Source: Deinococcus hopiensis KR-140 (GTDB lineage Bacteria > Deinococcota > Deinococci > Deinococcales > Deinococcaceae). From it: DNA of 64,000 nt. Location: positions 592,501-656,500 of the forward strand of contig NZ_FWWU01000009.1 of assembly GCF_900176165.1 (NCBI RefSeq). The letters run 5' to 3'. The notes beneath the pieces were generated by a model. It was not told the origin of the DNA, did no database searches, and saw nothing but the letters and a program-made list of their open reading frames with translations. Made by a program: the position numbers and the translations under genes. Of the stretch, positions 1 to 8,243 are shown piece after piece (positions within the stretch are counted from its first letter, which is position 1; each line of letters starts with the position of its first letter).

Positions 1-1719
1 ACGGACGGCGACATCAACGACAACCGGGGTGCGGGCAGCTTCACCTTCGGTGTGCGCGCGACGAACCTGACCACCACCACCGGTTCCCTCGTGGTCCGGA
101 ATGCGGGCGTGGACTTCGGAACCACGACGGTGAACAATACGACCCCTGCGCTTCGCACCGTCATCACGCTGCGCCGGGCGACGGCCAGCGGCACCATCGG
201 CGGGCAGGAATTCGACGTGAGCTACGCCGCTTACGGCGCTCCGGCCGGCAGGGACTTCAAGTTCAGCGACTACCTCTTTAACAACACGGATGCCCTTGCT
301 GGCAACGTCTTCGTCGGCAACCTGAACGCCACCACGCTGCCCCTGCAGCCCCGCATCACGGTCGTCGCTGGCAACACCACGTCCGCGGCCGTGGCCGGTG
401 CGGCGACGACGGGCACTGGCACGCCCTTCGCCGGTGTGCGCGCCGCCGTGAAGCCCAACGCGGACAGCACCTTCGCGGTGTCCTACGCCACGGGCGTGGG
501 CAACCGTTCCGCTCTGGGAACCGACTACAACCTCAAGTTTGGCGCCGTGAGCGTCAAGGGTGAGGGCGTCCTCAGCGTGCCCAACAGCGGTGCCAACAAC
601 GTCCTGGCCGGTGGACTGCAGCGCGCCATCACCAACGGTAACCGTGCGTTCTACACGGAAGTTCGTGCAGACCTCGGCGTTGCCAAGTTTGGCGTGAACT
701 TCCGTGCGGTTGATCCTGCTTTCGCTCTCTCGACGGGCAACTACGCGGGCCTGTCGGTCACCGACTCGATGCCCTACAAGCCGAACCAGGTGGGCTTTGG
801 CGGCGCGCTGGGCACCAACCTCGGCCCGATCGCACTGGGCGCCTATGCCGACAGCTACGTTCCCTACACCGGTGGCACGCGCACCACGGCCTTCGGCGTG
901 AAGGCGGGCGTCAAGCTCGCGGCGCTGGAACTGGTGGGCTTCTATAACCGCGGCACGGTGGGCAATGCGGTGCAGGAGTCTGTGAACAACGGCGACCTTG
1001 CCCCCGTGGGCATGGGCATCTCCGACGTGCCGCTGACCAACACCAGCACCTTCGGTGCGCGCCTGCGTCACGACGGCAGTGCCGACAACGCGCTGGTGAA
1101 GAACCTGAACTTCACCATTCAGGACGGCTACTACTACAGCAGCCGCACCAACGACTTCCAGGCGTACGCCGACTACTCCACCACGGTGGGCGGCCTGACC
1201 CTGCAGCCCCTCGTCCGCTACCACATGAAGAGCAATGCCTCCACCGACGTGTCGGGCGAAGGCACCACCTTCAAGGCTGGCGTGAAGCTCAGCACCGCGC
1301 CCTTCGCGGGCGTGCCCTTCCAGCCCAGCTTCTACGGCAACGTGGTCTACCGCACGACCAACCCCGTCGCTACGACGGCCACCACGACCGAGCTCCTGGC
1401 GCAGACCGGCCTGGCGTTCAACGAGTTCCTGGCCGCCAACACCTCCGCCCGGATCGGTTACTCGTACTACGAGGGCCGCAACCTGGCCAACGCCGCTCTG
1501 GTGGGTGACACGAACGACGTGAGCCCCTTCAGCGCTGCTGACGACCGCGTGTACAACGCAGCCACCGGCACCAACTCTGCCCGCGTGCAGGGCGTCTACG
1601 GTCAGCTCGGGTACAACGGCCTGAACGCCAACTACGGCGTCTTCCGCTACACCAACATCGCCACGGGTGCCCAGACGGTTGCCCAGGGCTTCAAGGTCAG
1701 CTACACCTTCAAGTTCTAA
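1..1719 (+). CDS. slpA: S-layer protein SlpA-like, C-terminal part (5' truncated by window)
   Basis: The frame is open from base 1 to a stop at 1717-1719 (572 codons visible), so the gene starts upstream. The translation is rich in Gly, Ala, Thr, Asn and Tyr with alternating hydrophobic/polar residues and ends in SYTFKF, a terminal aromatic typical of outer-membrane beta-barrels. This fits the C-terminal barrel of the Deinococcus SlpA/S-layer family, which tethers the envelope to peptidoglycan through an N-terminal SLH domain not visible here. The order slpA, Mn-pyrophosphatase, ddrO resembles what I recall of the D. radiodurans chromosome (DR_2577 to DR_2574), which supports the call. A GTG at 52 is internal, not the start. 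A strong terminator follows. Family assignment is by composition and synteny. Confidence 0.8.
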   Translation, partial: TDGDINDNRGAGSFTFGVRATNLTTTTGSLVVRNAGVDFGTTTVNNTTPALRTVITLRRATASGTIGGQEFDVSYAAYGAPAGRDFKFSDYLFNNTDALAGNVFVGNLNATTLPLQPRITVVAGNTTSAAVAGAATTGTGTPFAGVRAAVKPNADSTFAVSYATGVGNRSALGTDYNLKFGAVSVKGEGVLSVPNSGANNVLAGGLQRAITNGNRAFYTEVRADLGVAKFGVNFRAVDPAFALSTGNYAGLSVTDSMPYKPNQVGFGGALGTNLGPIALGAYADSYVPYTGGTRTTAFGVKAGVKLAALELVGFYNRGTVGNAVQESVNNGDLAPVGMGISDVPLTNTSTFGARLRHDGSADNALVKNLNFTIQDGYYYSSRTNDFQAYADYSTTVGGLTLQPLVRYHMKSNASTDVSGEGTTFKAGVKLSTAPFAGVPFQPSFYGNVVYRTTNPVATTATTTELLAQTGLAFNEFLAANTSARIGYSYYEGRNLANAALVGDTNDVSPFSAADDRVYNAATGTNSARVQGVYGQLGYNGLNANYGVFRYTNIATGAQTVAQGFKVSYTFKF

Positions 1720-1733
1720 ACCCTCTCTCGCTC

Positions 1734-1761
1734 AAAGGGACCCTTCGGGGTCCTTTTTTTT
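1734..1761 (+). terminator. Rho-independent terminator of slpA
   Basis: A perfect 6-bp stem GGACCC/GGGTCC (1738-1743 and 1748-1753) with a TTCG tetraloop is followed by eight T residues. It lies 15 bp after the slpA stop. Confidence 0.93.
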
Positions 1762-1833
1762 CGTTTGGTCACCGGCCTTCTCGTGTCTGTCCTTCTGGGC
1801 CCGCGGCTTTGCCCTCCACGTTAGAATTCCGGA

Positions 1834-2778
1834 ATGCTTCCTGTCTTTGGCCACACCAACCCCGACACCGACGCCATCACCTCCGCGCTGGTCTATGCGC
1901 GGCTGCTTACCCGGCAGGGTGTGGAGGCGCAGGCGTACCGGCTGGGTGATCTGAACTTTGAGACGCCCTTCGTTCTGCGAGAAGCGGGGGTTGAGGTGCC
2001 TCCCCTGTTGCCCCCTCTGGAAGCGGGAGCAGCGGTGGCCCTGGTCGACCACAACGAGAGCTCTCAGTCGGTGGCCAATTTGCAGAACCTGACTGTGACC
2101 CGGGTGGTGGACCACCACAAGCTGGGGGACCTGACCACCACGCAGCCGGCTTACCTGCGCTTCGAGCCGGTGGGCTGCACAGCGACGCTGCTGCTCAAGT
2201 TGCACCACGAGGCGAAGTTGCCGGTGGAACGCACGGACGCGCGGCTGATGCTCAGCGCGATTCTGAGCGACACGCTGCATTTCCGCAGTCCCACCACCAC
2301 CCCCGAGGACCGGGAAGCGGTGGCTTTTCTCGCGCCTATCGCTGAGGTCAACGATGTGGAACGTTATGCCCTCGCCATGTTCGCTGCCAAGAGTGACCTC
2401 GGCGACACCCCGGCTGAGACCCTGCTGAAGATGGATTACAAGGCGTTTCCCTTCGGGGACTCAGCCGACCCGGAGTACTGGGGCATCGGCGTGATCGAGA
2501 CGACCAACCCCGCCTATGTGCTGGGGCGCCAGGAGGAGCTGCGCGAGGCCATGGCGCAGACCCGGGCGCGTGAGAACCTCAGCGGCATCCTGCTTTCCGT
2601 CGTGGACATCCTGAACGAGACGAACGTCACGTTGCTGGCTTCCGAGGCGGAGGAGAAGGTGGTGGGGGAGGCCTTTGGCGTGCTTGCGCAGCAGGGCCGG
2701 GCGGATCTGGGCCACCGAATCAGCCGCAAGAAGCAGATTGTGCCCACCCTGGAAGCGTATTTCGAGCCACGGGCATGA
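1834..2778 (+). CDS. ppaC: Manganese-dependent inorganic pyrophosphatase (family II)
   Basis: Hydrolyses pyrophosphate to two phosphates in the cytoplasm, pulling biosynthetic reactions forward. The 314-aa protein shows the family II (DHH superfamily) signatures: HTNPDTD at residues 7-13, DHN at 72-74, DHH at 93-95, and the C-terminal SRKKQ substrate-binding motif near residue 298. Length matches the usual 305-315 aa. There is no Shine-Dalgarno sequence. Instead TAGAAT (1822-1827) lies 6 nt before the ATG, the arrangement of a leaderless transcript in Deinococcus. folC begins 3 bp downstream, so the two are probably co-transcribed. Confidence 0.95.
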   Translation: MLPVFGHTNPDTDAITSALVYARLLTRQGVEAQAYRLGDLNFETPFVLREAGVEVPPLLPPLEAGAAVALVDHNESSQSVANLQNLTVTRVVDHHKLGDLTTTQPAYLRFEPVGCTATLLLKLHHEAKLPVERTDARLMLSAILSDTLHFRSPTTTPEDREAVAFLAPIAEVNDVERYALAMFAAKSDLGDTPAETLLKMDYKAFPFGDSADPEYWGIGVIETTNPAYVLGRQEELREAMAQTRARENLSGILLSVVDILNETNVTLLASEAEEKVVGEAFGVLAQQGRADLGHRISRKKQIVPTLEAYFEPRA

Positions 2779-2781
2779 TCC

Positions 2782-4044
2782 ATGGATGACGGCGCGGTAA
2801 CGGGAGATCTGGCGTGGCTGTTCGCGCGGCAGCGGTTTGGCGTTCATCCCGGCCTCACGCGCGTTCGGTCCCTGCTCGGCCGTCTGGGGGAGCCGCAGAA
2901 CGCCTTCGAATCCATTCTGGTGGGGGGAACCAACGGCAAGGGCAGTACCGCGGCCAGCCTCGCGGCCATGCTGACGGCGTCCGGGGAGCAGAGCGGTCTG
3001 TTTACCAGCCCCCACCTGACCCGCTTCTCGGAACGCTTCACCGTCGGCGGGCGAGAACTGCCGCAGCAGACCGTTCTGGCCGCGCTGCGCCGGGTGCGCC
3101 CGGCAGCCGAGGCGGTGGAAGCGTCTTTCTTCGAGATCGTGACGGCCCTGGGCTGCCTGCTGTTTGCTGAGGCGGGGGTGCGGCGCGCTGTCATGGAGGT
3201 GGGACTGGGAGGCCGGCTCGACGCCACCAACGCCCTGGAACCGGCGCTGAGCGTGATCACCAACGTGGATCTGGACCACACGGACATCCTGGGCGCAACG
3301 CCCGAGGCCATCGCCCGTGAAAAGGCCGGCATTCTCCGGCATGGGCGGCCGGCCGTCACGGCGGTGGACCACCGCCTGTTGCCCCTCCTGGAAGTTCACG
3401 GCGCCGACCTGTGGGTGACAGGGCGAGAGATCGAGGTGCGCGCGCTTCCGCTGGCCTGGGAAGGCTGGGCCCTGGGTGTCAGGGTCCCTGGCCTGGAACT
3501 GGAGGTGCGAACTCCTCTGCTCGGACGCCACGGTGCGGCGAACGCAGGACTGGCGGTGGCTGCGGCTGTGCGGCTGGGTTTGACCAGGGAAGCGGTCCGC
3601 GCGGGCGCGCAGGCCACGCACTGGCCGGGCCGCCTGGAGCGTCTGCCGTGGCGTGGCGGTCACCTGCTGCTCGACGGAGCGCACAACCCCAGCGGGGCAG
3701 AGGCGCTTGCGACCACACTGCGGGAGCTGGGCGCGGGTCGGGTGCCCCTGATAGTGGGCGTGGCCGCAGACAAGGACGCCGCCGCGGTGGCGGCCCACCT
3801 GTCGCCGGTGGCCTCGGAGGTGATCCTGACCCGGGCGCGTCTCAGTCCACGCGCCGCTGATCCTGGGCACCTCGCGCCCCACTTTGCGGACGTTCCTGTT
3901 CGCGTCGTCCCCGATCCCGCTGCAGCTCTGGCATTGCTGCCGGCTGGAGGACTGGCGGTGGCCTGCGGCAGCCTTTACCTGATCGGGGAGCTGCGGCCCT
4001 TGGTTCTGGGCGGGGAGAGTGAGGCGTATGAGCGGTGGCAGTGA
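2782..4044 (+). CDS. folC: Bifunctional folylpolyglutamate synthase/dihydrofolate synthase
   Basis: Adds glutamate to dihydropteroate/tetrahydrofolate using ATP (Mur ligase family). The 420-aa protein has the FolC opening around RFGVHPGLTRV (residues 19-27), a P-loop GGTNGKGST (48-56), a DHTDILG Mur-ligase segment in the middle and LLDGAHNP, the conserved start of the C-terminal ligase domain. Its ATG lies 3 bp after the ppaC stop, so it is likely the second gene of a two-gene operon. A long antisense frame across the region is a GC-rich shadow. Confidence 0.95.
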   Translation: MDDGAVTGDLAWLFARQRFGVHPGLTRVRSLLGRLGEPQNAFESILVGGTNGKGSTAASLAAMLTASGEQSGLFTSPHLTRFSERFTVGGRELPQQTVLAALRRVRPAAEAVEASFFEIVTALGCLLFAEAGVRRAVMEVGLGGRLDATNALEPALSVITNVDLDHTDILGATPEAIAREKAGILRHGRPAVTAVDHRLLPLLEVHGADLWVTGREIEVRALPLAWEGWALGVRVPGLELEVRTPLLGRHGAANAGLAVAAAVRLGLTREAVRAGAQATHWPGRLERLPWRGGHLLLDGAHNPSGAEALATTLRELGAGRVPLIVGVAADKDAAAVAAHLSPVASEVILTRARLSPRAADPGHLAPHFADVPVRVVPDPAAALALLPAGGLAVACGSLYLIGELRPLVLGGESEAYERWQ

Positions 4045-4097
4045 TGGCCGCAGCTCCCCAGTGTGGACTGGCCGCCTGAACAATCGAAGAGAACCCA

Positions 4098-4148
4098 GAG
4101 AGGGAGCGGAAGGAGGTCACAGGCCTTCTGCTCCCTCTCGTTTGTTCT
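4098..4148. terminator. Convergent terminator between folC and the small minus-strand ORF
   Basis: A 16-bp stem (4098-4113 with 4124-4139, one G-U pair) encloses a 10-nt loop and is followed by GTTTGTTCT on the plus strand. It lies between two convergent genes and may serve both. Confidence 0.7.
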
Positions 4149-4151
4149 GAA

Positions 4152-4403
4152 CTAGACGGCCTGTCTGCGCTCGGCCTGCGTCACCAGGTAGGCGCGGGTG
4201 GCACCGAGCCACGCCTGGGCCAGGTGACTGTGGGGATGCTGCCGGTCGCGCAAGGCGCCCACACTGACGCTCAGGTGGCGCTCAATCTGACGCACTGCGC
4301 CCAGACCGCCCTCGTTTTCGGCCTCAATGAGGGTATTCAGGACGGTGGTCGGATGAACGGAACCGAGACGCAGGCTCTCGGCAATGGTTTCCAGTGCGCG
4401 CAT
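4152..4403 (-). CDS. Small conserved-looking hypothetical protein (83 aa)
   Basis: The start chosen is the ATG at 4403, because AGGAGG sits 5 nt upstream. A longer in-frame start at 4487 lacks a ribosome-binding site. The product is soluble and mixed-charge with predicted helices, with no signal peptide, membrane segment or cysteine. I do not recognise a domain. It is divergent from ddrO, with about 250 bp shared between the two starts, and convergent with folC. Reality of the gene is supported by the strong RBS and the convergent terminator. Function unknown. Confidence 0.7.
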   Translation of the reverse strand: MRALETIAESLRLGSVHPTTVLNTLIEAENEGGLGAVRQIERHLSVSVGALRDRQHPHSHLAQAWLGATRAYLVTQAERRQAV

Positions 4404-4500
4404 GGGGCCCTCCTGGGGCGGGAAAGAATCAGGAAGCGTGAGCCAGGCTGATAGGGAGATGGTAGCAGGCTCTCTTGTGAGAGGCAAGAAGCGGCGTCCT

Positions 4501-4539
4501 TTATTCTGTATTGACCGTATCCAAAAGGGGTGTTACACT
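4501..4539 (+). promoter_or_regulatory. ddrO promoter with a degenerate RDRM-like operator
   Basis: TTGACC (4511-4516), a 17-bp spacer and TACACT (4534-4539) form a good housekeeping promoter about 115 bp upstream of ddrO. The -35 box is embedded in TTCTGTATTGACCGTAT (4504-4520), which keeps the ATTGAC core of the 17-bp radiation/desiccation response motif. The flanking half-sites match poorly (TTCTGT and ACCGTA are imperfect inverted copies). DdrO is known to repress its own gene through an RDRM overlapping the promoter, so autoregulation is likely. The exact operator is inferred. Confidence 0.55.
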
Positions 4540-4653
4540 CCGACTGGGAGTGCCGTATTCTGCCAGTAGGCAAATGCACTCTCAGGCGGCACGCCTGCTC
4601 TCCACTGCGCGGAAGAGGCAGGTGCAGTGACGCCGCAGCCAAGGAGGTGAAAC

Positions 4654-5043
4654 ATGAAACTGCACGAACGACTTCGTGAACTCCGCAGTGAACGTGGGCT
4701 GCGGCTCAAGGATGTGGCGGAGAGCGCGAGCATCAGCGTCCCCTACCTCAGCGATCTGGAGCGCGGCCGGACCAACCCCAGCCTGGAAACCCTCCAGACG
4801 CTGGCTTCGGCCTACGCCATCACGGTCCATGACCTGCTGCAAGGGGTGGAGTTCTACGGCGACTCCACCGAGGGAGCGCTGCCCAAGGGGCTGGCCGATC
4901 TGGTGGCCGACGCCACGCTCGGCCCGCAAATCACGCCAGACTGGGTCAGGACCCTCTCCCGCATCGAACTGCGTGGGAAGCGGCCCCGTGATAAGCAGGA
5001 CTGGTACGAGATTTACCTGCATCTCAAGCGCATCCTGGGATAA
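4654..5043 (+). CDS. ddrO: DdrO, XRE-family repressor of the DNA damage response
   Basis: This 129-aa protein is the Deinococcus-specific repressor of radiation/desiccation response genes. Residues 1-65 form an XRE helix-turn-helix (KDVAESASISVPYLSDLERG). The C-terminal half is the DdrO dimerisation domain. In other Deinococci the metalloprotease IrrE/PprI cuts DdrO between Leu106 and Arg107 after DNA damage. Here the same segment reads RIELRGKRPRDK with L106-R107 at exactly that position, so regulation should be conserved. AAGGAGG lies 6 nt before the ATG. The gene has its own promoter about 115 bp upstream and a long hairpin downstream, so it is monocistronic. Confidence 0.96.
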   Translation: MKLHERLRELRSERGLRLKDVAESASISVPYLSDLERGRTNPSLETLQTLASAYAITVHDLLQGVEFYGDSTEGALPKGLADLVADATLGPQITPDWVRTLSRIELRGKRPRDKQDWYEIYLHLKRILG

Positions 5044-5062
5044 GGAAGACGCTTTCTCAACT

Positions 5063-5099
5063 ACGCCGGACCGGAAACACACTGTTTTCGGTCCGGCGT
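5063..5099 (+). terminator. Hairpin downstream of ddrO
   Basis: Perfect 11-bp stem ACGCCGGACCG/CGGTCCGGCGT extended inward by four A-T/G-C pairs. No clear T-run follows, so it may be a terminator or an mRNA-stabilising structure. Confidence 0.6.
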
Positions 5100-5275
5100 G
5101 CTGTTCACTGCTTCTGGAACCTGGCGAAGGCGGCGTGGGGACCGGATCGCAGGCGCCCCGCGCATTTGTCTGGACGGCGCTGCGCGTGGAAGGGCAGTCC
5201 TTGCGGCGCCATTCTCCCCCATGTGCATTCAAGTTCGCTCGCCGGGCCCGGTCAAAAAGAAGTCTGCACTTTGTG

Positions 5276-6910
5276 CTAATGGGACGCGGAGCGTTCCCCC
5301 CCAGTCTGTGTCAGAAGCAGGGTGCCCAGCCCCCACGCTCCACCGGTGAGCGCCAGGCCCAGCGCCAGCGGGGGCCAGCCCAGGCTGAGGGCGACGGCAA
5401 GCATTCCCAGGACTGCTCCCGTCCGCTCGGGCTGTGGAAACCGAAGCCGGTGGCTGACCGTGCGGCCCAGGTCGTAGGCGCTCACGCTCAGGCCGGTGGC
5501 GACGAGCAGCAGGGCAAAGGCCGCCGCCAGCAGTGCCGGGGCGAGCAGGCCGGTCAGGGCCAGCCCGAGGGCCGGGGCCAGCAGGGTGGCGAGCGCCAAG
5601 ACGCCCAGCGCCAGCGTCCGGACCGGGGCATGCCGTTGCCGCCGCGCCAGCAGGGGGGCGGCCCCGACGAGAAACAGCAGCAGCAGCATCGTGCCGGTCA
5701 ACATTCCGAAGACGGGGCCCCAGGCGGCTCCGCCCAGCCAGCCCAGCAGGGGGCGAAAGGCCGAGGCTGTGGCGAGGTTGAGTCCCTTTGGCGGCGCGGT
5801 CTGCAGGGCAGCCACGTCCCCCGAGGCGTGCCCGAGCAGGGCGTTGACCCGGCCGCTCACCCGCGCCCCGTCTTCCCGGCGCACGTTCCCGAACAGGGTA
5901 ACGACCTCGCCATGAACTGAGGCGTCGCGCGCCAGGGTCACGTCTCCGCCAACGGCGATCACGTTGCCGGGCACCTGTCCGTGCACCGTCACGTTGTGGC
6001 CCACCGTGACCCCGCTGCGGGCGAGGGCCGCGTAGAGGGGCGGCAACGTCAGGGCGGCCGAAAGGGCAAAAGCCGCGACGCCGAACTGCTGCACCCCCCG
6101 GGTGGGGCGCCAGGCGACCACGAGGCTCGCGGCCAACAGCAGCGCCAGCCCCACGCCGGCCAGCGGCGAGACCTGCGTGACCAGCGCCTGCAAGACGGTG
6201 GCGCCCGCCGACAGGTTCGGCCAGGCCTGCGTGAGCCCCAGCAGCGTCAGGCCGGTGAGCAGGCCCAAGACCAGAAGGAGGGGTGCGGGATTTCGGGCCG
6301 GGCTCTGGTTGGAACGCTGAATCAGCCCTGTCTGTGAACTGCGTTGTTCGGGCATGTGAGGTTCCGGGACCGAGGCTCCCAGTTGGCCTTCACGTTCCTG
6401 CCGGATGCGCTGCTGGAGCCCGGCAGCGACCGATCCTGCCGGCGTTCGGGCGGGAACTTGCAGGCGTGCCGCCCAGGCCACTTCGGACGCCACCTCAGCC
6501 GCGAGGGAACGCGGCAGGGGCGGAGCGCTGCTCAATTGTCGGGCCGTCCGGACCCCCAGCACCACCTCGGGAGCGACGGCCCGTGCGGGAGGTGGGACGC
6601 CCTCCCGCGTGAGCCGGGCGCTGAGGGCGACCTCTGCGGCGACGGCCGCCGCCACCGACCGGGGAAGAGGGACGGTCAGGCAGGCGCTCCAGCGGACATC
6701 GGAGGCCACCTGGGCCGCCTGCCGGTGAGGCGGCGGCAGGGACGGGAGGGCCGTCAGGGCGAGCTGGACCCGCTCCAAGCGTGTGCGGGCCTCCAGAACT
6801 TCGGGAGACGCCATAAGGGCGCCAAGCTGTGCCCGCTCGGCGGCGCTCAGGTCCTCCTCCGCCTCACGGTGCAGCAAGTCCACCCAGGGTTCATCCCACG
6901 TCACGCCCAT
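5276..6910 (-). CDS. Multi-pass membrane protein with anti-sigma-like N-terminus and bactofilin-like repeat
   Basis: The 544-aa protein has three parts. Residues 1-190 are cytoplasmic, starting with WVDLLHREAEEDLSAAERAQL, which resembles the helical zinc-finger region of anti-sigma factors but lacks its His/Cys residues. They contain repeated Leu-Pro-Arg-Ser-(Leu/Val)-Ala-(Ala) segments. Then come several membrane helices (about 210-300), and a short beta-rich stretch (about 303-350) with valine/glycine periodicity like polymer-forming bactofilins. A final block of about five membrane helices follows. AAGGA lies 5 nt before the ATG. No sigma factor gene is adjacent; moaC lies upstream on the same strand with a 129-bp gap. 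Function unknown; a role in envelope sensing is conceivable only. Confidence 0.75.
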   Translation of the reverse strand: MGVTWDEPWVDLLHREAEEDLSAAERAQLGALMASPEVLEARTRLERVQLALTALPSLPPPHRQAAQVASDVRWSACLTVPLPRSVAAAVAAEVALSARLTREGVPPPARAVAPEVVLGVRTARQLSSAPPLPRSLAAEVASEVAWAARLQVPARTPAGSVAAGLQQRIRQEREGQLGASVPEPHMPEQRSSQTGLIQRSNQSPARNPAPLLLVLGLLTGLTLLGLTQAWPNLSAGATVLQALVTQVSPLAGVGLALLLAASLVVAWRPTRGVQQFGVAAFALSAALTLPPLYAALARSGVTVGHNVTVHGQVPGNVIAVGGDVTLARDASVHGEVVTLFGNVRREDGARVSGRVNALLGHASGDVAALQTAPPKGLNLATASAFRPLLGWLGGAAWGPVFGMLTGTMLLLLFLVGAAPLLARRQRHAPVRTLALGVLALATLLAPALGLALTGLLAPALLAAAFALLLVATGLSVSAYDLGRTVSHRLRFPQPERTGAVLGMLAVALSLGWPPLALGLALTGGAWGLGTLLLTQTGGERSASH

Positions 6911-7039
6911 ACGGTTCCTTCTACGTTGAAAGGACTGGCAAAGTTCCCTCCCACCCGGAGATCAAGCCGCGGAAGCTGATCCGGGTCCGGAAGAGGCCTG
7001 GGCGCTCCCGCGCGGGAAAGGTAAAGGGCGCAAGTCCTC

Positions 7040-7564
7040 TCAGGCGCCTGTGCCCTCAGGCATCCCAGTGGAGTCAGGAGCGACGGCGTAGTCACCACTC
7101 TTGCCGCCCGTTTTGCTCAGGAGACGCACCCCCGTGATCTCGATGGCTTTGCTGGCCGCTTTCAGCATGTCGTACACGTTCAGGGCCGCGACCATCACGG
7201 CGGTCAGGGCTTCCATCTCGACGCCCGTGGGCGCGTTCGTATGTACGGTGGCGCGAACGCGAATCCCCGCTTCCTCCAGCGTGATCTCCATCTCTGCCCC
7301 GGTCACGGGAATGGGATGGCACAGCAATACGAGATCGGCGGTCCGTTTGCTGCCCGCCAGTCCGGCAAGTCGGGCGACGTCCAGCGGATCCCCCTTGGGA
7401 TTGCCGCCCGCGAGCAGCGCAGTCCTCGCCTCTGCTGGGAGCCGGATCCAGGCCTGTGCAGTGGCCGAACGCCGCGTGGCCCGCTTGTCGGTCACGTCCA
7501 CCATACGTGGCACTCCCTCCCGAAAGTGAGTCAGCTGGGGAGCGTCGTCGTGCAGTTCACTCAC
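7040..7564 (-). CDS. moaC: Cyclic pyranopterin monophosphate synthase MoaC
   Basis: Catalyses the second step of molybdenum cofactor synthesis, converting 3',8-cyclo-GTP to cyclic pyranopterin monophosphate. The 174-aa protein shows the MoaC hallmarks: MVDVTDKRATRRSA near residue 21, LLCHPIP near residue 80, GVEMEALTAV near 113 and YDMLKA near 130. Length is slightly above the usual 160 aa because of short tails. It starts 6 bp after the DUF177 gene ends, so the two are probably co-transcribed. No other moa gene is in the window. Confidence 0.95.
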   Translation of the reverse strand: MSELHDDAPQLTHFREGVPRMVDVTDKRATRRSATAQAWIRLPAEARTALLAGGNPKGDPLDVARLAGLAGSKRTADLVLLCHPIPVTGAEMEITLEEAGIRVRATVHTNAPTGVEMEALTAVMVAALNVYDMLKAASKAIEITGVRLLSKTGGKSGDYAVAPDSTGMPEGTGA

Positions 7565-7570
7565 GTCGGT

Positions 7571-8173
7571 TCATTCTTCGGGCAGCTTGAAGTCGCGCAG
7601 GGCCGCAAAGGGGGTTTGTTTGGCATGAACAGTTCCCTCCGGGACCCCGAGCTCGTCGTCGATTTCCTCGACGGGAACCTGCGCCCCATGCTCGCAGGGA
7701 CCCTCATTGAGGTCGTGCCCACAGACCTGACACAGGCCTTTGCAGTCGGGGGCGTGCAGCACGCTCAGCGGCGCGGCGAGCAGGGTGGTTTCCGCGAGAT
7801 AGTCGCTGAGGTTCAGGTCCGGGTCACCGAAGACGAGCACTTCCTCGCCTGTCTCAGCCTCTTCGAGATAGGGAGATTCCACAGACGGGTCGTGCCGCAT
7901 CAGGGTACCCAGCTTGATTTCCAGCGGCACTTCCACGTCCCGTAGGCAGCGGGCACATTCCATGATCAGGGCGGGCTCGAACAGTCCCTGCAGGTACATC
8001 TCTGCACCGCCCAGAGGATTGACATCCACGGAAAGGGGAGCGGGGCGGGCAAAGCGCAGGGTCTGCGCCCTTCCTCCCTGTTCGTAATCGAGGTGATCGA
8101 GTTCCCCCTCCGCAGAGGCGTCCGAGGACGTGCGGAGCAGCGAACCCAGGTGAAGGCGGGGCGTATCCATCAT
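7571..8173 (-). CDS. YceD/DUF177 family protein
   Basis: The 200-aa product matches the YceD (DUF177) family: a first cysteine pair in MECARCLRDVEVPL and a second cluster CKGLCQVCGHDLNEGPC that may bind zinc. Members usually lie next to rpmF (ribosomal protein L32) and are linked to 23S rRNA accumulation; here rpmF is absent and moaC follows instead. Two consecutive ATGs (8173 and 8170) are possible starts. The longer open frame to 8335 overlaps the upstream sugar nucleotidyltransferase and has no family similarity, so it was rejected. Confidence 0.85.
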   Translation of the reverse strand: MMDTPRLHLGSLLRTSSDASAEGELDHLDYEQGGRAQTLRFARPAPLSVDVNPLGGAEMYLQGLFEPALIMECARCLRDVEVPLEIKLGTLMRHDPSVESPYLEEAETGEEVLVFGDPDLNLSDYLAETTLLAAPLSVLHAPDCKGLCQVCGHDLNEGPCEHGAQVPVEEIDDELGVPEGTVHAKQTPFAALRDFKLPEE

Positions 8174-8243
8174 CCGTCCATGATAGGCGCTTCTCTCCCC
8201 CTTCACCGGGAAGAGAAGCACGGTCTGCCCAGGGGTACCGGGT

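Noticed and set aside
2461..4083. 540-aa minus-strand frame opposite ppaC/folC
   Set aside because: Antisense shadow of two well-identified genes; Gln/Arg/His-rich translation without family features.
4676..5920. 414-aa plus-strand frame starting inside ddrO
   Set aside because: Out of frame with ddrO and runs antisense through the membrane-protein gene.
8021..8040. ATTGACATCC as a second DdrO operator
   Set aside because: It lies inside the YceD/DUF177 coding region and lacks the opposite half-site.
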